Source: Gonapodya prolifera JEL478 (Eukaryota; Monoblepharomycota; Monoblepharidomycetes; Monoblepharidales; Gonapodyaceae). Taken from it: DNA of 64,000 bases. Shown here in pieces: positions 46,643-58,280 of this stretch (within the stretch, counting starts at the first letter, position 1; the number at the start of each line of letters is the position of its first letter). The position numbers and the translations under genes were made by a program. The notes beneath the pieces are model-generated. The model made no database searches and was not told the origin of the DNA. It worked only from the letters and a program-made list of their open reading frames with translations. The stretch covers positions 1 to 64,000 of the forward strand of contig KQ965837.1 of NCBI GenBank assembly GCA_001574975.1. The letters are read 5' to 3'.

Positions 46643-47420
46643 TCAGAAGCACTTGAACGCTTTCAATTCCACCTGGTCAGTGACAAACTTCTCCACGACA
46701 TTGTAGTCAAGCGCAGGGCCTGTGATCAGTCCGCAAAAGAAGTGGGTGTATCCCATGTAGCTAAAGAGTGAGGGTTGAGACGCAATGGCGCGAGGCGCGA
46801 GAGATGGAGGCAGGGACTTGTTGGGAACGTTCAACGTCAGGACGATCTTCATTTTGGAGGGAGTTGGACATACTTCAAGTGACCGAGTTCCATCGTAAAG
46901 ACTCCTAGCAGAACTCGACATTCGTATTGTCGAGGCCATAAACGCCGCCGTTACATCGCTGTTCTCGAAATCTTCGACTCTCCCGAATACTTGATTTTGA
47001 AGGTGACTGACCGGTCATCCAAGGGGTGAGGTCGTCGCGAAACTGACTGCCAGATGCCGTCACTCACTAGTAGCTTAGGTGCAGCAGCGTCATGCAATGC
47101 ACAAATATAGGAGCCCATTGATGCCCTCGAAACGCTCGTGAAATGCTGTAGCTGTAAACTGTCGCAGCCAGAAAGTTGAGGTAGTACGTCCATTGTCACT
47201 GTGGTAACAATAGCTACGAGTAACATGAGAAAACGGATGGGCTCTCCGGATGGAACTCGACGCCACTCACAGTACAGATCTTGAACCAATCGCGACCCCT
47301 TTGGCAGACATCGAGCGATTACTGCCAAGGGTACGCAGCGACAATGGAAATGACGATAGTCGGCCCGTCCGATGGAATTCCGAAGGCATCTGAGAGCAGA
47401 AGCGGGAGCTTTCCTGCCAT
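46643..47420 (-). pseudogene. Relic of an ALE1-like MBOAT lysophospholipid acyltransferase
   Basis: From 47420 the frame gives MAGKLPLLLSDAFGIPSDGP, then (frame changed by one base) YPLAVIARCLPKGSRLVQDL. Later pieces in other frames read HQWAPIFVHCMTLLHLSY, VTAAFMASTIRM, SLYDGTRSLE and SYMGYTHFFCGLITGPALDY. These line up in order with the N-terminal third of fungal Ale1/LPLAT MBOAT proteins, including the F..GL.TGPA.DY block. The rest, with the catalytic His region, is missing: a stop follows at 46643. It was once a membrane acyltransferase gene of phospholipid remodelling. Confidence 0.6.
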
Positions 47421-47571
47421 GTAGTGCAGCGGAGGTGCAGGTTCTCCGATCTCGGATCCACCGACGACCGAAGCAAGAATTGCCAATTGATAAATTACAT
47501 GTGCAAATTTACAGAAATTAGATGATAATATGCAGAACAATTGCGAGGGTATGTCGAATGGAGGTGCACCA

Positions 47572-49854
47572 TCAGTGTTCTGATACATCAGTTGCACTGA
47601 GACTTGGCCTCCGTGAGCTCGACTGATCTGTTTCGGTGCCCCCCAGAGTTTGGTCGGACTTGTCTGTCCCTGGCACAATGAGATTTTTGACAGTTTGCGA
47701 CCCCTCGGACAACGAAGGAGAGTCCGTGCGGGCTTTGAGCTGATCCACAGCTTTGATCGCCAATTCCGGATCCCCAGAGTCATCCACAACTGTTTCACCA
47801 CTGGCCTTTGCCACGTCCGATGAGCTCGGACGGGACCATTCCTCGTAGGAGGTACGAACGTGGTACCCGCGCTGCGCCGTCCACAACATGCCAATGCAAG
47901 CGGTGAAGATGCCAAGTGCCCAGGTGGTGTACTGCCAGCCAATACCTCCCTTCTCTTCCTGTATAACGTCCTCGGGTTAAGGCAAGACTGGACAAAGGTT
48001 GCAACTTTACCACAACTCACAATGAGGGGAGCGACTGCAGGTGCAATGGCAGCGACGAGATTCCGGAGCATGTACGAGATTGAACTGACCGTGGCCGCCT
48101 CATTGGGGAAAATGCTGTAACGGAGGTAAATAATGTTTTATGGATGGGTGTGATACTAGTCCGCACGCGACGGGACTTACTCAATGATGTATGTTCCTGC
48201 CGGGTTCACTGGAAAAGTAATGCGGTTTAGCGATGTGCCATTGCATGCGACGTACTTTGCACCAACTCACAGCTCATCGCGCCTCCAAACCCGATAATGG
48301 TGAACGCCACCGTATTTGGAATTCGATAGTCAACTGCAAAATGGTAGCACCATCCTAAGGAAGACGTTGTTGAACTGTTTCTTTCGTTCACATCGCAAAG
48401 GCATTTTCATGTCACTTACCAACCATCACCAGGCCCGTCATCAACGTCGCCAGCCCGAACGCCGCCTGCCACAGCCTATCTTCAGGTCTTGGCTGGCCAT
48501 TGTACCTCCGTGCGGACCTCTTAATGTCAATATCAGCAAGAGCGCCAGCCAGAATGGATCCCAGAATGTTCGCCATCGCGAAAACTAACGCCCAGAGGCC
48601 TGTGGCGGTGGCGTCGAGACCTGTTCAAATGAAACACTTGAGGCCTCGCCCCTTTCGCAGCGAAGGGGATGAAGATCTCACCGTACACGCGTTCCTGGTT
48701 TTTAAAGCCCTGTGATGACCAAGACTGGATTGAGCAATACACGGTGGCTCCGGAGTAGACAATGGTGGCGACAAAAGGGTAGCGCAGTACTTTGAACGTT
48801 TTCAGTACCCGTACGATGTTGTCGAGGACCGTTGGATCAGGGGCAGGACGCGACTTGCTAGTTGACGTAGGCAACGCCGCAGGTTGCTCCGATTGCACAA
48901 GCATTATCGTATTGTTTCGCACGAGTGTTTCGGGAACGAAGAAGTAGAGTAGGAGAATCTCAAGTCCTGTAGCCACGGTGACGAAAGTGAAGATGTTTCG
49001 CCTGCAACCCAAGAGGTGAGAAGGCCTGACGAATTTGCGACTTTAGCAGCGCGCCTCACCATCCCAAGCTATCCGTGATGAGGCCTCCAACAGCCGGTCC
49101 CATCACCGCACCAAGTACCGTTCCCACGGAAGAGTAGCCATACGCGCGGCCTCTTTGGTGGATGGGGTAGAGGTCGGAAATGGTTCCTGCAAGTATGGAG
49201 AATGCAGAGCTGGCACCTGCACCCTGCAAGAAGCGCAGTCCGATGAGCATTTGGATGTTGGTGGTGAAGATCATGAGACTGCAAGGAGGTAGAAAGGTCC
49301 GCTCTCAGTTTTGCCGCTTATTTTGATCGCGAGAAAAACAATGCAACTCACATTGCCGCAACTAAGCACACGATATTGGTCCAAATATACACTGGTCTCC
49401 GACCGTACCTGTCGCTTATCGATGCCCAGATTAGTGGCTGAAAGACAATGTTAATGAATTTGTTAGTAACGGATCATTTCCACCACACTCACCATGATGG
49501 CTGACGAGAGGGAATAGACCGTCACTGTGAGATTACCCATAATATCTGTCGTATTAAGAGACTCCTGGATGGCTGGGAGGGCTGGTCATGCAAATTGAAC
49601 ATTTCCGAGATATTAACATCAAATGCATATGGAACGTCTCTGGCAATCACAATTCATTCAAGCGTACCAGGAACGTAAATCGAGGACTCTAGAAAGTAGA
49701 GTGTTGTCGCGAGAGAAGCAATGGCGATTATGACCGCTTTCTTCCTTTCGGTGAACCGTTCCACCAGCACTGCCTCCGCCGAGGAGACCATTTGTTCCCC
49801 GTCTCTTGGAGCTGTATCGATAGAGCAGCCATTTTCTGGATTGTTCGACGCCAT
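47572..49854 (-). CDS. MFS transporter, DHA1-type drug/H+ antiporter
   Basis: The start MASNNPENG at 49854 gives a cytosolic N-terminus before the first helix (AVIIAIASLATTLYF). Motif A appears as WASISDRYGRRPVYIW. Further helices include SLMIFTTNIQMLIGLRFLQG, SVGTVLGAVMGPAVGGLITD, FTFVTVATGLEILLLYFFVP, FAMANILGSILAGALADI, ISYMLRNLVAAIAPAVAPLI and LGIFTACIGMLW. The central loop lies between helices 6 and 7 as usual for 12-TM members. The tail is Ser/Thr/Asp-rich. At least eight introns interrupt it; the one near 48620-48680 contains a perfect hairpin CCCCTTTCGC/GCGAAGGGG. Substrate unknown. Confidence 0.85.
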
Positions 49855-50719
49855 CTCTCTTCGGTGGGATGTGATGGGATACTCTTGTCTGGCTCGATGC
49901 CCGCCTGGCGCAAATGGCGGTGAGGAGTCTTGAACTTCCGCAGTCCGCCCGGCGATGGCGATGGCGATGAGTGGAAGTAGACTTCTGTCGCCAAGAAGAG
50001 TTGTAGTATGAGCCTGTGGTGCGAAAAGGCTCAGACGTGGGCGTTGAACTTCCGGGCAGCAATTAATTCAGGGTACCGATCTCCCGCCATAGCATCATTC
50101 CTATATTCCTCCATTTTGCCAGTCAATATAACCATCGTCGGTCCTGATATGTGTGCTGACCGACAACAGGTTCCCGTTCTTCCTCTTCAAGACGTACGGT
50201 GTAAAAAGAAAAGAGTAAAGGAGACACTGAATTGATATACCCCAACTTGCAAGGATAATATCAATTTCAGAATGCATTGGATCACATTATTGTTACATTT
50301 TCAAGAGTAAAATGGCACCAGTTCTAGTTTTCCACATTCCCACCCACTTCCGTGCTCTCATCAATAAATCATAATTTCCTTCTTCACCTTCACCTGAAGC
50401 CATGGATTGCCAACTTTTGTCACTTTACACCGGGTCAATGGTCCTCTCAAGGACTACTCCTTGTTCAGTGTGAGCCGAAACTCTTCCCACAAAACTGAAT
50501 CGACGAATAGTGGAATGGGTTCGAACAGTTTTCGCAAGATCTGCTGCAAATGGACTCCCATTTGAGACCAATTTAATTGAATGTGAGTTTTTGAAGACAA
50601 GGGTGGTTCAGCGCAAGCGACCAGTCAATATCAGCGGGATTGGTGATTGATTCAATGTATGTGCCACGTAACGAAGATAAAGGCTACAGCTAAAGTAATA
50701 ATACGCAACTCAGCAACTG
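49855..50719. other. Intergenic, no gene recognised
   Basis: MFS promoter side, then AT-rich sequence. Nothing supported. Confidence 0.4.
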
Positions 50720-52133
50720 TTAGTGGGCAAGGGGGCCACCTGAAGCCCCTGACATATGATTGATTGTTGAGGCTTCCCTTGTTCCTGAATACTGGCTCCG
50801 TGCGTCGATGACCTCCAGTTTGGGTGAACAGTTGACCAAATCCTCCAAGGTCTTGTCAGTGACAACTGTATCAGTAGATCCATAAAGAATTTTCAAATTT
50901 GGCGTGTTGAGTGTGACTCCGTCTCTGCTCTTAGTCCTTACTGTGTGCTCCAGGTCAAGCGTCTCCAAGTGAACATAGCTTGACACAAACTTCAAAATAA
51001 TGTTTGCAACTTTGATATAGCTTGCTGGACAACCTTAAGAAGCTCCTACAATGCAATTTGATACTTGTCATCATTCATCACCTCCTCTGGCGCCTGTCCC
51101 CTTGCTGGAGGTCTGCTTATTGCGAGTGACAAGATCCGAAGGTGTGGAAGACAATTCTGCAGCAAAGTCTCATCCAATTGAACATCTTTTTTCAGGAGGA
51201 CAATTATTCCAAGGCTGAGTTCTTTTAGCTGCGAAAGGCTGGTAGCACATCAAGATATGATGGGGGTAGTGGGAGTACCTCGATGCCGCGACTGGGGGAG
51301 TTCAATCCACGAATTATTTGCTCAAATTGAAGGTCTTCCGGAGTGCTCAGCTCCCTCAGTGTCTGACCATCTTCTGTGGATAGATTCGTGACAAAGAACG
51401 ACACCTTTCTTGGTGTATTCAGCTTCTGCCGCTGAAGAACTTGTTTGATCTCCCAAGCAAAGCAGAAGTCAAGAGACTCATTTGGTCAAAAGTGCAGAGC
51501 TCTGGAGCGGTGAGAGTTGAAGATTCAGCATTAGATTGAGGAGGTTTCCAAAATCCACCTTGTTCTCCATCACCAAAACGTCGCCGTATGGGGGAGATGG
51601 AGTTGTTCAACCGGTCCGAGGAAGTCCTGCATGACTGCAGCAAACTCTTGGAGATTTGCCCATGTTACGGCTTTCCATGTTGTCTTTCAGCTGAACCCAG
51701 CGGAATGGGAAGCGGGTTTTGTTGCGCGCAGTGAATTCGCGCTCCAGGGTTTGCCTTCGATAGATGTCCATTCTGGATTCGATAATAAGGTCCCGAAAGA
51801 GCAATTTCCTTGCCTCTCCGGACCAATTCTTACTGAGATACGGTGAAAAGTCAGTGAGAGCTGGGGGCGAAAGGCCACAATCGACAAGACCACCAACCAG
51901 ACAGGCGAGAATGACTTCAAATCCTCTGGATTCACTTTCTTGATCATTTCCACGAGAATCTCCAGAGGAAGAGACTCTGCGAGTCTGGGCTTGTTGAGTT
52001 CTTCGAGACGAATGTCCATGGGCGCCACAAGTAGGGGATCACGGTTGCCTGCTGGCACGGTAGCTGCCGCGTCGTAGAAGAGGCGGCAGAGCGCACGCCT
52101 GGAAAGCGGAGCCTTCGGCGTTGGCGTGAGCAT
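50720..52133 (-). CDS. F-box/LRR-like protein
   Basis: The 5' exon (52133-51870 or so) carries RLAESLPLEILVEMIKKVNP, an F-box-like opening. Later exons read KLLFRDLIIESRMDIYRRQT, an F-box family block, and near the end LETLDLEHTVRTKSRDGVTL, NTPNLKILYGSTDTVV and LVNCSPKLEVIDARSQ, which have leucine-rich spacing. Start could be the ATG at 52133 (MLTPTPKAPLSRRALC) or 52019 (MDIRLEELNKPRLAE). Exon limits in the middle (50996-51640) are not resolved. The target is unknown; F-box proteins are strongly expanded in agaricomycetes, and this is one of three or four in the window. Confidence 0.55.
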
Positions 52134-52228
52134 TCCTGATGGTGTGGACCTCGAATTACTTAGAGAAGGAAACTATAAACTAAATCAATTCCCATACAAA
52201 AGCATCATTTCTAAAACTGTTTTCGAAC

Positions 52229-54079
52229 TCATACCAAACCGAAAACCGCAGCCCACCTCCCCACTCGCTGCTTCGCGACATCCCCGAACGCTTCCCCTGC
52301 AGGCTTGACCACATACGCCACGTTCAAATCTCCCGTGGTGCGTTGGACCTTACCGGGTGACGGAGCAACGCAAGCCCATTCCGTTTCGACGACCTTTGCC
52401 AGGGCGGACTGCACAAAGTGCGAGTGAAATGTTTGAGGGTAGAGGTTGTCGGTTTTGAGTGTAAATGCCTCGTTGGCGGTCGAGAAGAGGGGGAGAGTGG
52501 TGAAGAAGATAGTCTGGTGCAGTGTATCAAATGGCAAAAATGGTAGTTTTTGGTCAGTGAATGGACGCAGCCTTCGGTCAGCAAGACATTGCCTTCCCGA
52601 TGACGCGTTATCAACTCACAAAGGTAACCACCCCGACCTTCCCAGCCCCTTTGTTCTTCCCCAGGAATTTTTCACGGGGAACGTACTTGATGCTCATGGT
52701 TGCCGGATCGGCTCGAGCTAATTTATAACCCCACCCTCGCTGCGCGGCCCACTCCGGGGCAGCGAGAATGCCCATGATCTCTTCCCCTGAGGTTGTTAAT
52801 GTTCCGAATTTGATTGGGAGAAACGTTTCAGAGCCATCAGCCTGAGGGACGGGGAGGTAATCGTTTGGCGCGTGCAGAACCCAAGAATCTTGATCTGAGT
52901 GTGGCGCCGGGGTCGTGGTTGACTGCACCCCACCACCATTAAAAATCGAGTTTGCTGGTGAGTTTTCGGACATTGCATCTGATACTGAGAACAACGCGCG
53001 GGCTGAGGATGGTATGCGAGCATGTGATAATGCGTGCGCTGGGGAGGCGGTGACTTGCATATCAGTTGATGGAGATTGTACAAGAGTTGCTCCGCTTCCC
53101 CGAGACGTCATTGTGAGATATAGCGGAATTTCAGATCGATTGTACTGGGTCACGGCTGGGGAGATTGCTCCATCGCCTGGGTTGTACATCCGCGTATAGT
53201 CACCAGACTCAAGGGGAGGAGGAACGCTGCGGTTGGTGTGTGGTCGGCCTCGCGGTGGAGACGGAGACATGGGTGCAGTCCCGGCTGTCTCGTATGGCTG
53301 GAAGAACTGAGTGCCCATTAAGTGAGTGGGTTGGGGTCGCGGCGCGTCGCCATTAGAGCCGCCCAGACCATTTTTGGACACTGGAGTTCCCGTTTCGGAG
53401 TGGAGTGTGTGCGAGGAATCGCTTCGATTCATCACATGATGAGTTGGTTGGAGGCGTGGGGTGTCGCCATTGTAGCCACCCAGAACATTTTGTGATGCTG
53501 GAGTTGCAATTTCAGAATGGAGTGTGTGTGAGGAATCGCTCCGATTGATCGCTCGACTGCTGTTTCGCAATGACGGTGGAGCACCAGCCGAGGAACTCCG
53601 AGGAAGCACGCGAGACGGCGACTCGCTCCGACCTCGATCTTGCGCCGCGTCGCCACGTCCGGTGTTTCGGGACTGGCCTTGCCGATGCTCCTCACGTGGG
53701 ACACTTGGTGATCGCACCGAGGGTTTCCGACGAGATTGGCCAGTTTGCTTCCAGCGATGCAGATTGTTAAGAGATAGTAGATTGAACAATCGGCTTCTGA
53801 CGTAGTGCTCACTTTGGTTATGTTTATCACTTGAGTATCCCCCGGAATATCATGCTCGACCTCATGCACTTCCCCGTTGACAGTCGAGGCTACGAAGCAG
53901 TACAGCTCCTCTCCACCGGATCCATTCCACTGCACGCCATGTGAACGCGTCGCCACATATTCCTTGAGCGAGTCCAAGTCCCAGAAGTTGCTTCCCAACC
54001 GGGCCACCATGACTCGGGCTGGGACGGCAGATGCGGCCTCAACCTCCAGACGAACGCGAACCACTCGTCCTGGTTGCAT
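52229..54079 (-). CDS. Hypothetical Ser/Pro-rich protein with internal repeat
   Basis: Three exons: 54079-53813, 53747-52620, 52513-52229, with matching phases. Exon 1 is folded-looking (VVRVRLEVEAASAVPARVMV, DLDSLKEYVATRS, HDIPGDTQVINITK). Exon 2 is disordered, Ser/Pro/Arg-rich, with two tandem copies of a 39-residue unit starting NRSDSSHTLHSE. Its end (APEWAAQRGWGYKLARADPA, SIKYVPREKFLGK) and exon 3 (FTTLPLFSTANEAFTLKTDN, LNVAYVVKPAGEAFGDV) again look folded. The two ordered ends separated by a disordered middle suggest a scaffold, but I do not recognise the family. Confidence 0.65.
53322..53546 (-). repeat. Tandem coding repeat, two units of about 39 codons
   Basis: Unit 1 (53546-53430) and unit 2 (53429-53322) both run NRSDSSHTLHSE, then (A/G)TP(A/V)S, then NG/NV LGG, NGD, PR and QPTH. 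The DNA is also similar, so the duplication is recent relative to the gene. Confidence 0.75.
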
Positions 54080-54555
54080 TGTGCTTGAAATGGCTGGCGA
54101 TAGCAGGTTTGATTAAGGGTTGGGAGAAAAGAGGGACAAAAACGTGGATACAGGACCTGTATCGCCGTGCCAAGTCATGCCGGTTGTGGAGGTTTGGTCA
54201 GGGAGAACCCTCGAATTGGCGTCCTATCTCCATCTCGCACCATGGGGAAGAGTAAAACACCAGCGCACGTATTTCTTCTTATGCATGCCACAAAATATTC
54301 TCCGTTGCAGGTAGAATGTCTTTGAAGCCCGTTGAAATGATAGGGAGGTGGACAGCTCCAACACACACCACTCTTTGGCAGCCACAAACTGTTCTCGTGC
54401 ACGCTATTGGCGATTGGGGGACACGAGTTGTCATATCCCAACGTATTAGATCCAAGTATATGCATCGCACCAATAAACAATCCACTCGAAAGTGATCCTT
54501 GTCGCTACATGAAGCACTCGGAAGCGTGTACCTGCACGCCCAGCACAACTAAACC

Positions 54556-56910
54556 TCAATTTCCCTCATTCCGCCGAGCCGCTTTACCAAGCCACAGCTC
54601 GCCCGGTTCGCCCCTCCACAATGCCCCAACTTCCCCCCTCCACCACGCGTGGCCATATATTGTACACAGGATCAGAGGAACGATGTACCTGTACGCACAC
54701 ACGGTTAACGTCAATTAAGAATACCACGATAAACAGCAGCGCAGCGAGACTCACACCAACGCCGGCTGGCCCTTCCCGGTCAATGCCACCACCACGAAAC
54801 ATACCACCAGGGCCACGACGTACGCCACTGATGTCAGCACGAGGTACCTGCTCCGTGGTATCTTGGAGGCCGTCGGAGTGGAGGGAGCTAGACCGCCGGT
54901 GAGGGCGGTGACAGAGTTGGTGGATGGTGTGGAAGACGGCGCCGAAGACGATCCCGACGGGCGGCGCTCGACAGGAGCAGGGACCGCAGTGGATGTTGCG
55001 GAGGTTGTTGTCTCCCCCTGGCTCCGGCGTTGACCGTCCTCGACTCTCCTCCCTCCCACCGCTTTCCGCACCATGCGCAGCGCGCCATCCCACCCGCCCG
55101 CCATCGCGACCACAAGTCCCGGAATCACGACGTCACCAAAACCCAGCATGGCCTTGCCGCCGAGTTCGTCCGCGAGTCGGGGCACGACCCAGAGCAGGGG
55201 CACGGACTCGCCCGAGGTCCCGACACCCCGTGCGACGGATTCCATGACGGACGTGCCAGAAGAGGTGAAAAAGGGAGTGATAAATACGAAGAAGGCGTCG
55301 TACATGAAGGCGAGGGAGAGAAGGATGGTGGAGACCTGCGAGAGGTGGTGTTGGTTGTGAAATGTGCGCGGAGGAAAGAGGCATAATGGGAGATCTGCAC
55401 GTACCATGAGATTAGGCACCCCAACCGCCTTGATGACATTCGCTACAAAGCATATCCCCAGGACATCCTGGACAACCCAAATGTAGTCCTTCTTCCTCTC
55501 CACGCACCACCACGCCGCGATCGCTGCGCCCAGAGCGAGTCCCACGAGGTCGCCCCGAGTGGCCCACAGCTCGCCGTTGCGGACGACGGCGGGGCGGGTG
55601 AGTTGAAGTCGGCGCAGGAACGGGAGACGGGAGGTGAGGAAGGGGAGGACGTGGAGAGAAAAGAGCGCCGCGAGCGCGAGGGAGGAGGAGAGGGTGAAAA
55701 TGGCGATGACGAAGTAGACTTAAGGTATGGGGGTAGTGGAGGTGGGGGTGGGTCGAAGGTGAGGGTTTACCAAATCGGTTAAGAAGACAAAAGTCGAAGC
55801 CCCCACCAAGACTCACCAACCACGCCCGGGAAGTAAAAGAACAACAACAACCCTCCCGCCGCCACAACCACAAACCCAATCGCCGCGACCCATGTCACGA
55901 CCGCCGACTCCTCTTCCTCCTCCTCCTCGCGGTCCTCCTGGGGTTGGTTGGACCTCTCCTGGGGGAACATGGCGCGCAGCGTGTCCATCGCGCGGTAGGT
56001 CAGTGGGTGTGTGGGCAGGGAGAGCACGGTGCCGAGGAGGAGAGTCGTGAGGGCCAGGAGGATCAGGACGATGGCAGAGGGGTCGAAGTTGGGGGATGTG
56101 CTGGTGGGGGAGGGGGGTTTGTTAGGGTGGAGCAGGACGAAGATGCATGATTTATGGTGCGAAGAATTGTGAGGCCGCACGACGAGGCGAGAAGTTCTCT
56201 GTGTCCTCCGAGATCACATTCTACATATCCTACCATCCCGCTCCGAACTGAGCTCTCCATCGTAAGAGGCGCACAACTCCCGGAGAATATCCGAGCAATG
56301 GAGCTGGAACTCCAGAGAGCAAGCGGCTTTCAACTCGGCGTGGTAGAACTCACTATTTGTGAACTGCCACCTTTACTCCCACACCATTCGCCTTGAGCGT
56401 CGCCACGTCCTCCTCAAACACGACGACCACGGGCACTTTCATGACCTCCACACCGTCCGCAGAGCCGTTGACAGCCGCCCTGCTCTCGTTCCTCACGAGA
56501 GGGATCGCTGCATCTGAAAACTCCACCATCAGCATGGACAGGGTGGCTGGCGACGACGCTGCCACCAGAGCTCTGTTGATGGATCGTAGCTTTGTCGCGA
56601 CTGTGCAGTTGTAGGGGGATACAATCACAGCCATCTCCGTCGATCCTCCAGCCCCTGATGCCGCCACCGCGATCCTAGTGTCGTTCCCACATGCGTCGTA
56701 GGGATCGGCGACTGCAACAACACCTCCCACATCGCCGCTGCCTCTGTCAGGTACCGCGGACTGGTTGAAGAAGATGTAGACAGGGAGCAATGGGAACTTT
56801 GAAGAATCCAAGGGTCGCAGGACGGCTGCGTTTGAGTTGGACGTCGCACAGTGGGCGGTGGAGACGAGGATGGTCAGCAGAGCGACCCGTAGCGTGTGGA
56901 TGTTCACCAT
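54556..56910 (-). CDS. Signal peptide peptidase-like (SPPL2-type) intramembrane aspartyl protease
   Basis: The start at 56910 gives a signal peptide (VALLTILVSTAHC) and a lumenal PA domain (GGVVAVADPYDACGND, EMAVIVSPYNCT, VPVVVVFEEDVATLKAN). After a roughly 240-bp intron come the membrane helices: IVLILLALTTLLLGTVLSLP, VVTWVAAIGFVVVAAGGLLL and YIWVVQDVLGICFVANVIKA. The catalytic Asp motifs follow: LAFMYDAFFVF (YD) and LGFGDVVIPGLVVA (GxGD). The last exon completes GQPALVYIVPLIL with the PAL motif and ends at 54556. All catalytic motifs are intact. SPPL2-type proteases cleave type II membrane proteins in the secretory pathway. A long disordered loop between GxGD and PAL is fungal-specific. Confidence 0.9.
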
Positions 56911-57200
56911 CTTCGTACGGGAAGCCGAGGTGGGTGGTGCTGTGGACGTTGCGAATTACATTTGAGAAGTGTAGTAAGACTAACTAGCCCCAGGAATTGG
57001 CCTGGATCATTCTGTACTCCGGTGATCTGCTATACAAAATTTTTTGAACTCCTAAAATGGGTTCTGCGAGTGATAAAGTTGAGTTCATGGTACCGGAAAC
57101 GCATTGTGACCAAGGGGCAGTCCATCACCAGTTGAGGTGATCTCTGCCAACAGGTCCTCGCTCAAATCTAACCATAGCGCAATCCGTTTATGGAAGTGAT

Positions 57201-57887
57201 TCAACAGACAAGCCTTCTAGGGAGGAAAGATGTCGAGGACGGACAATACCACGCGGACACAACCGACTCTGCAACGTGTGCGCCTGCCGCCCCTGACACC
57301 GACGCCCGCCAACCGTCGGAAACGTCGCCCTCGGCGCCAATGTTCACAAAATCGGCCACCAACACCGTCACCAAGTACCTCACGGAGTCACGACTCCTTC
57401 CGCCTACACTGCCGCAAACGTTCTCGCAGCTGATACCTTGTCTGTCATTGGTAGTCAGCATTACCCGCCGTCGACAACGATCAAGGTGAGAATGGAGCAC
57501 CCCCACGTCTCAATGCAAGAATGACCGACTGAACGCATACCGTAAACCCTTTGCTGCAGCGCCACCCGCCGCCTCTGTTCTCCACCCCAAGGTCTCACCC
57601 AAAGAACTGCAACCTCCCGTTGACATCTCTTTGATCTGGCCCACGCTCTCATCCATGATTCTTCCAAACTTCTGGCTCAATGGGCTCAACACTCGCATCA
57701 CCTCTGTCGAATACTGCCGTACCCGGCTGGCACTTATGTGTGTTAGCTTCGTCAGCATGGGGCCGGTTTGAAGTTTGCAACTTTGCAAGTAAATCTGACC
57801 TCCGATGCGACTAAGGTGCCTAATACTTACTTCCTTCTTGTTTTCGTACACGAAACGAGGTGACGCCGCGATAGTTCGTGACATCAC
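57201..57887 (-). CDS. Hypothetical protein, uncertain
   Basis: The first part reads MSRTIAASPRFVYENKKE, then SQKFGRIMDESVGQIKEMST and ETLGWRTEAAGGAAAKGLRY. A possible later exon (57506-57201) reads VRYLVTVLVADFVNIGAEGD and SGAAGAHVAESVV. Splice signals near 57830 and 57500-57545 allow the parts to be joined. No domain is recognised, and the gene model is weak. Confidence 0.3.
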
Positions 57888-58280
57888 CTACCCAATATTC
57901 GAAAAGTTTTAAAATAAAAACTTCATTTTGTCGAAATGATCATCCAAGATCGGGAAATGATTCTTTCTCGAAAGAAATCCACCGATTGATTTCATCGTTT
58001 GGAACTTCACATCTCTACCGTCGCGTGTTAAAATGAAAGGCCATGCTGCTTAAATACAGTTGAGGAACGGGCAGGTACTTGTCACGAAGAACTTCTATTC
58101 ATAGTCCAAGAACTATTGCACCAATCACAACAAAGCACTATTCTCGAAAATATCGCAAGCTTCAAATCACGGGCATTGCTGAACAAAGTCAGGCGCACTG
58201 GTAAAACGAAACTATGTGACTCTCATGCGTCAGCGTGGTAGCTCGACAGCGCACTCACCAAATCGTGTCCTTCCAATAGT
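57888..58280. other. Intergenic, no gene recognised
   Basis: Nothing supported. Confidence 0.35.
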
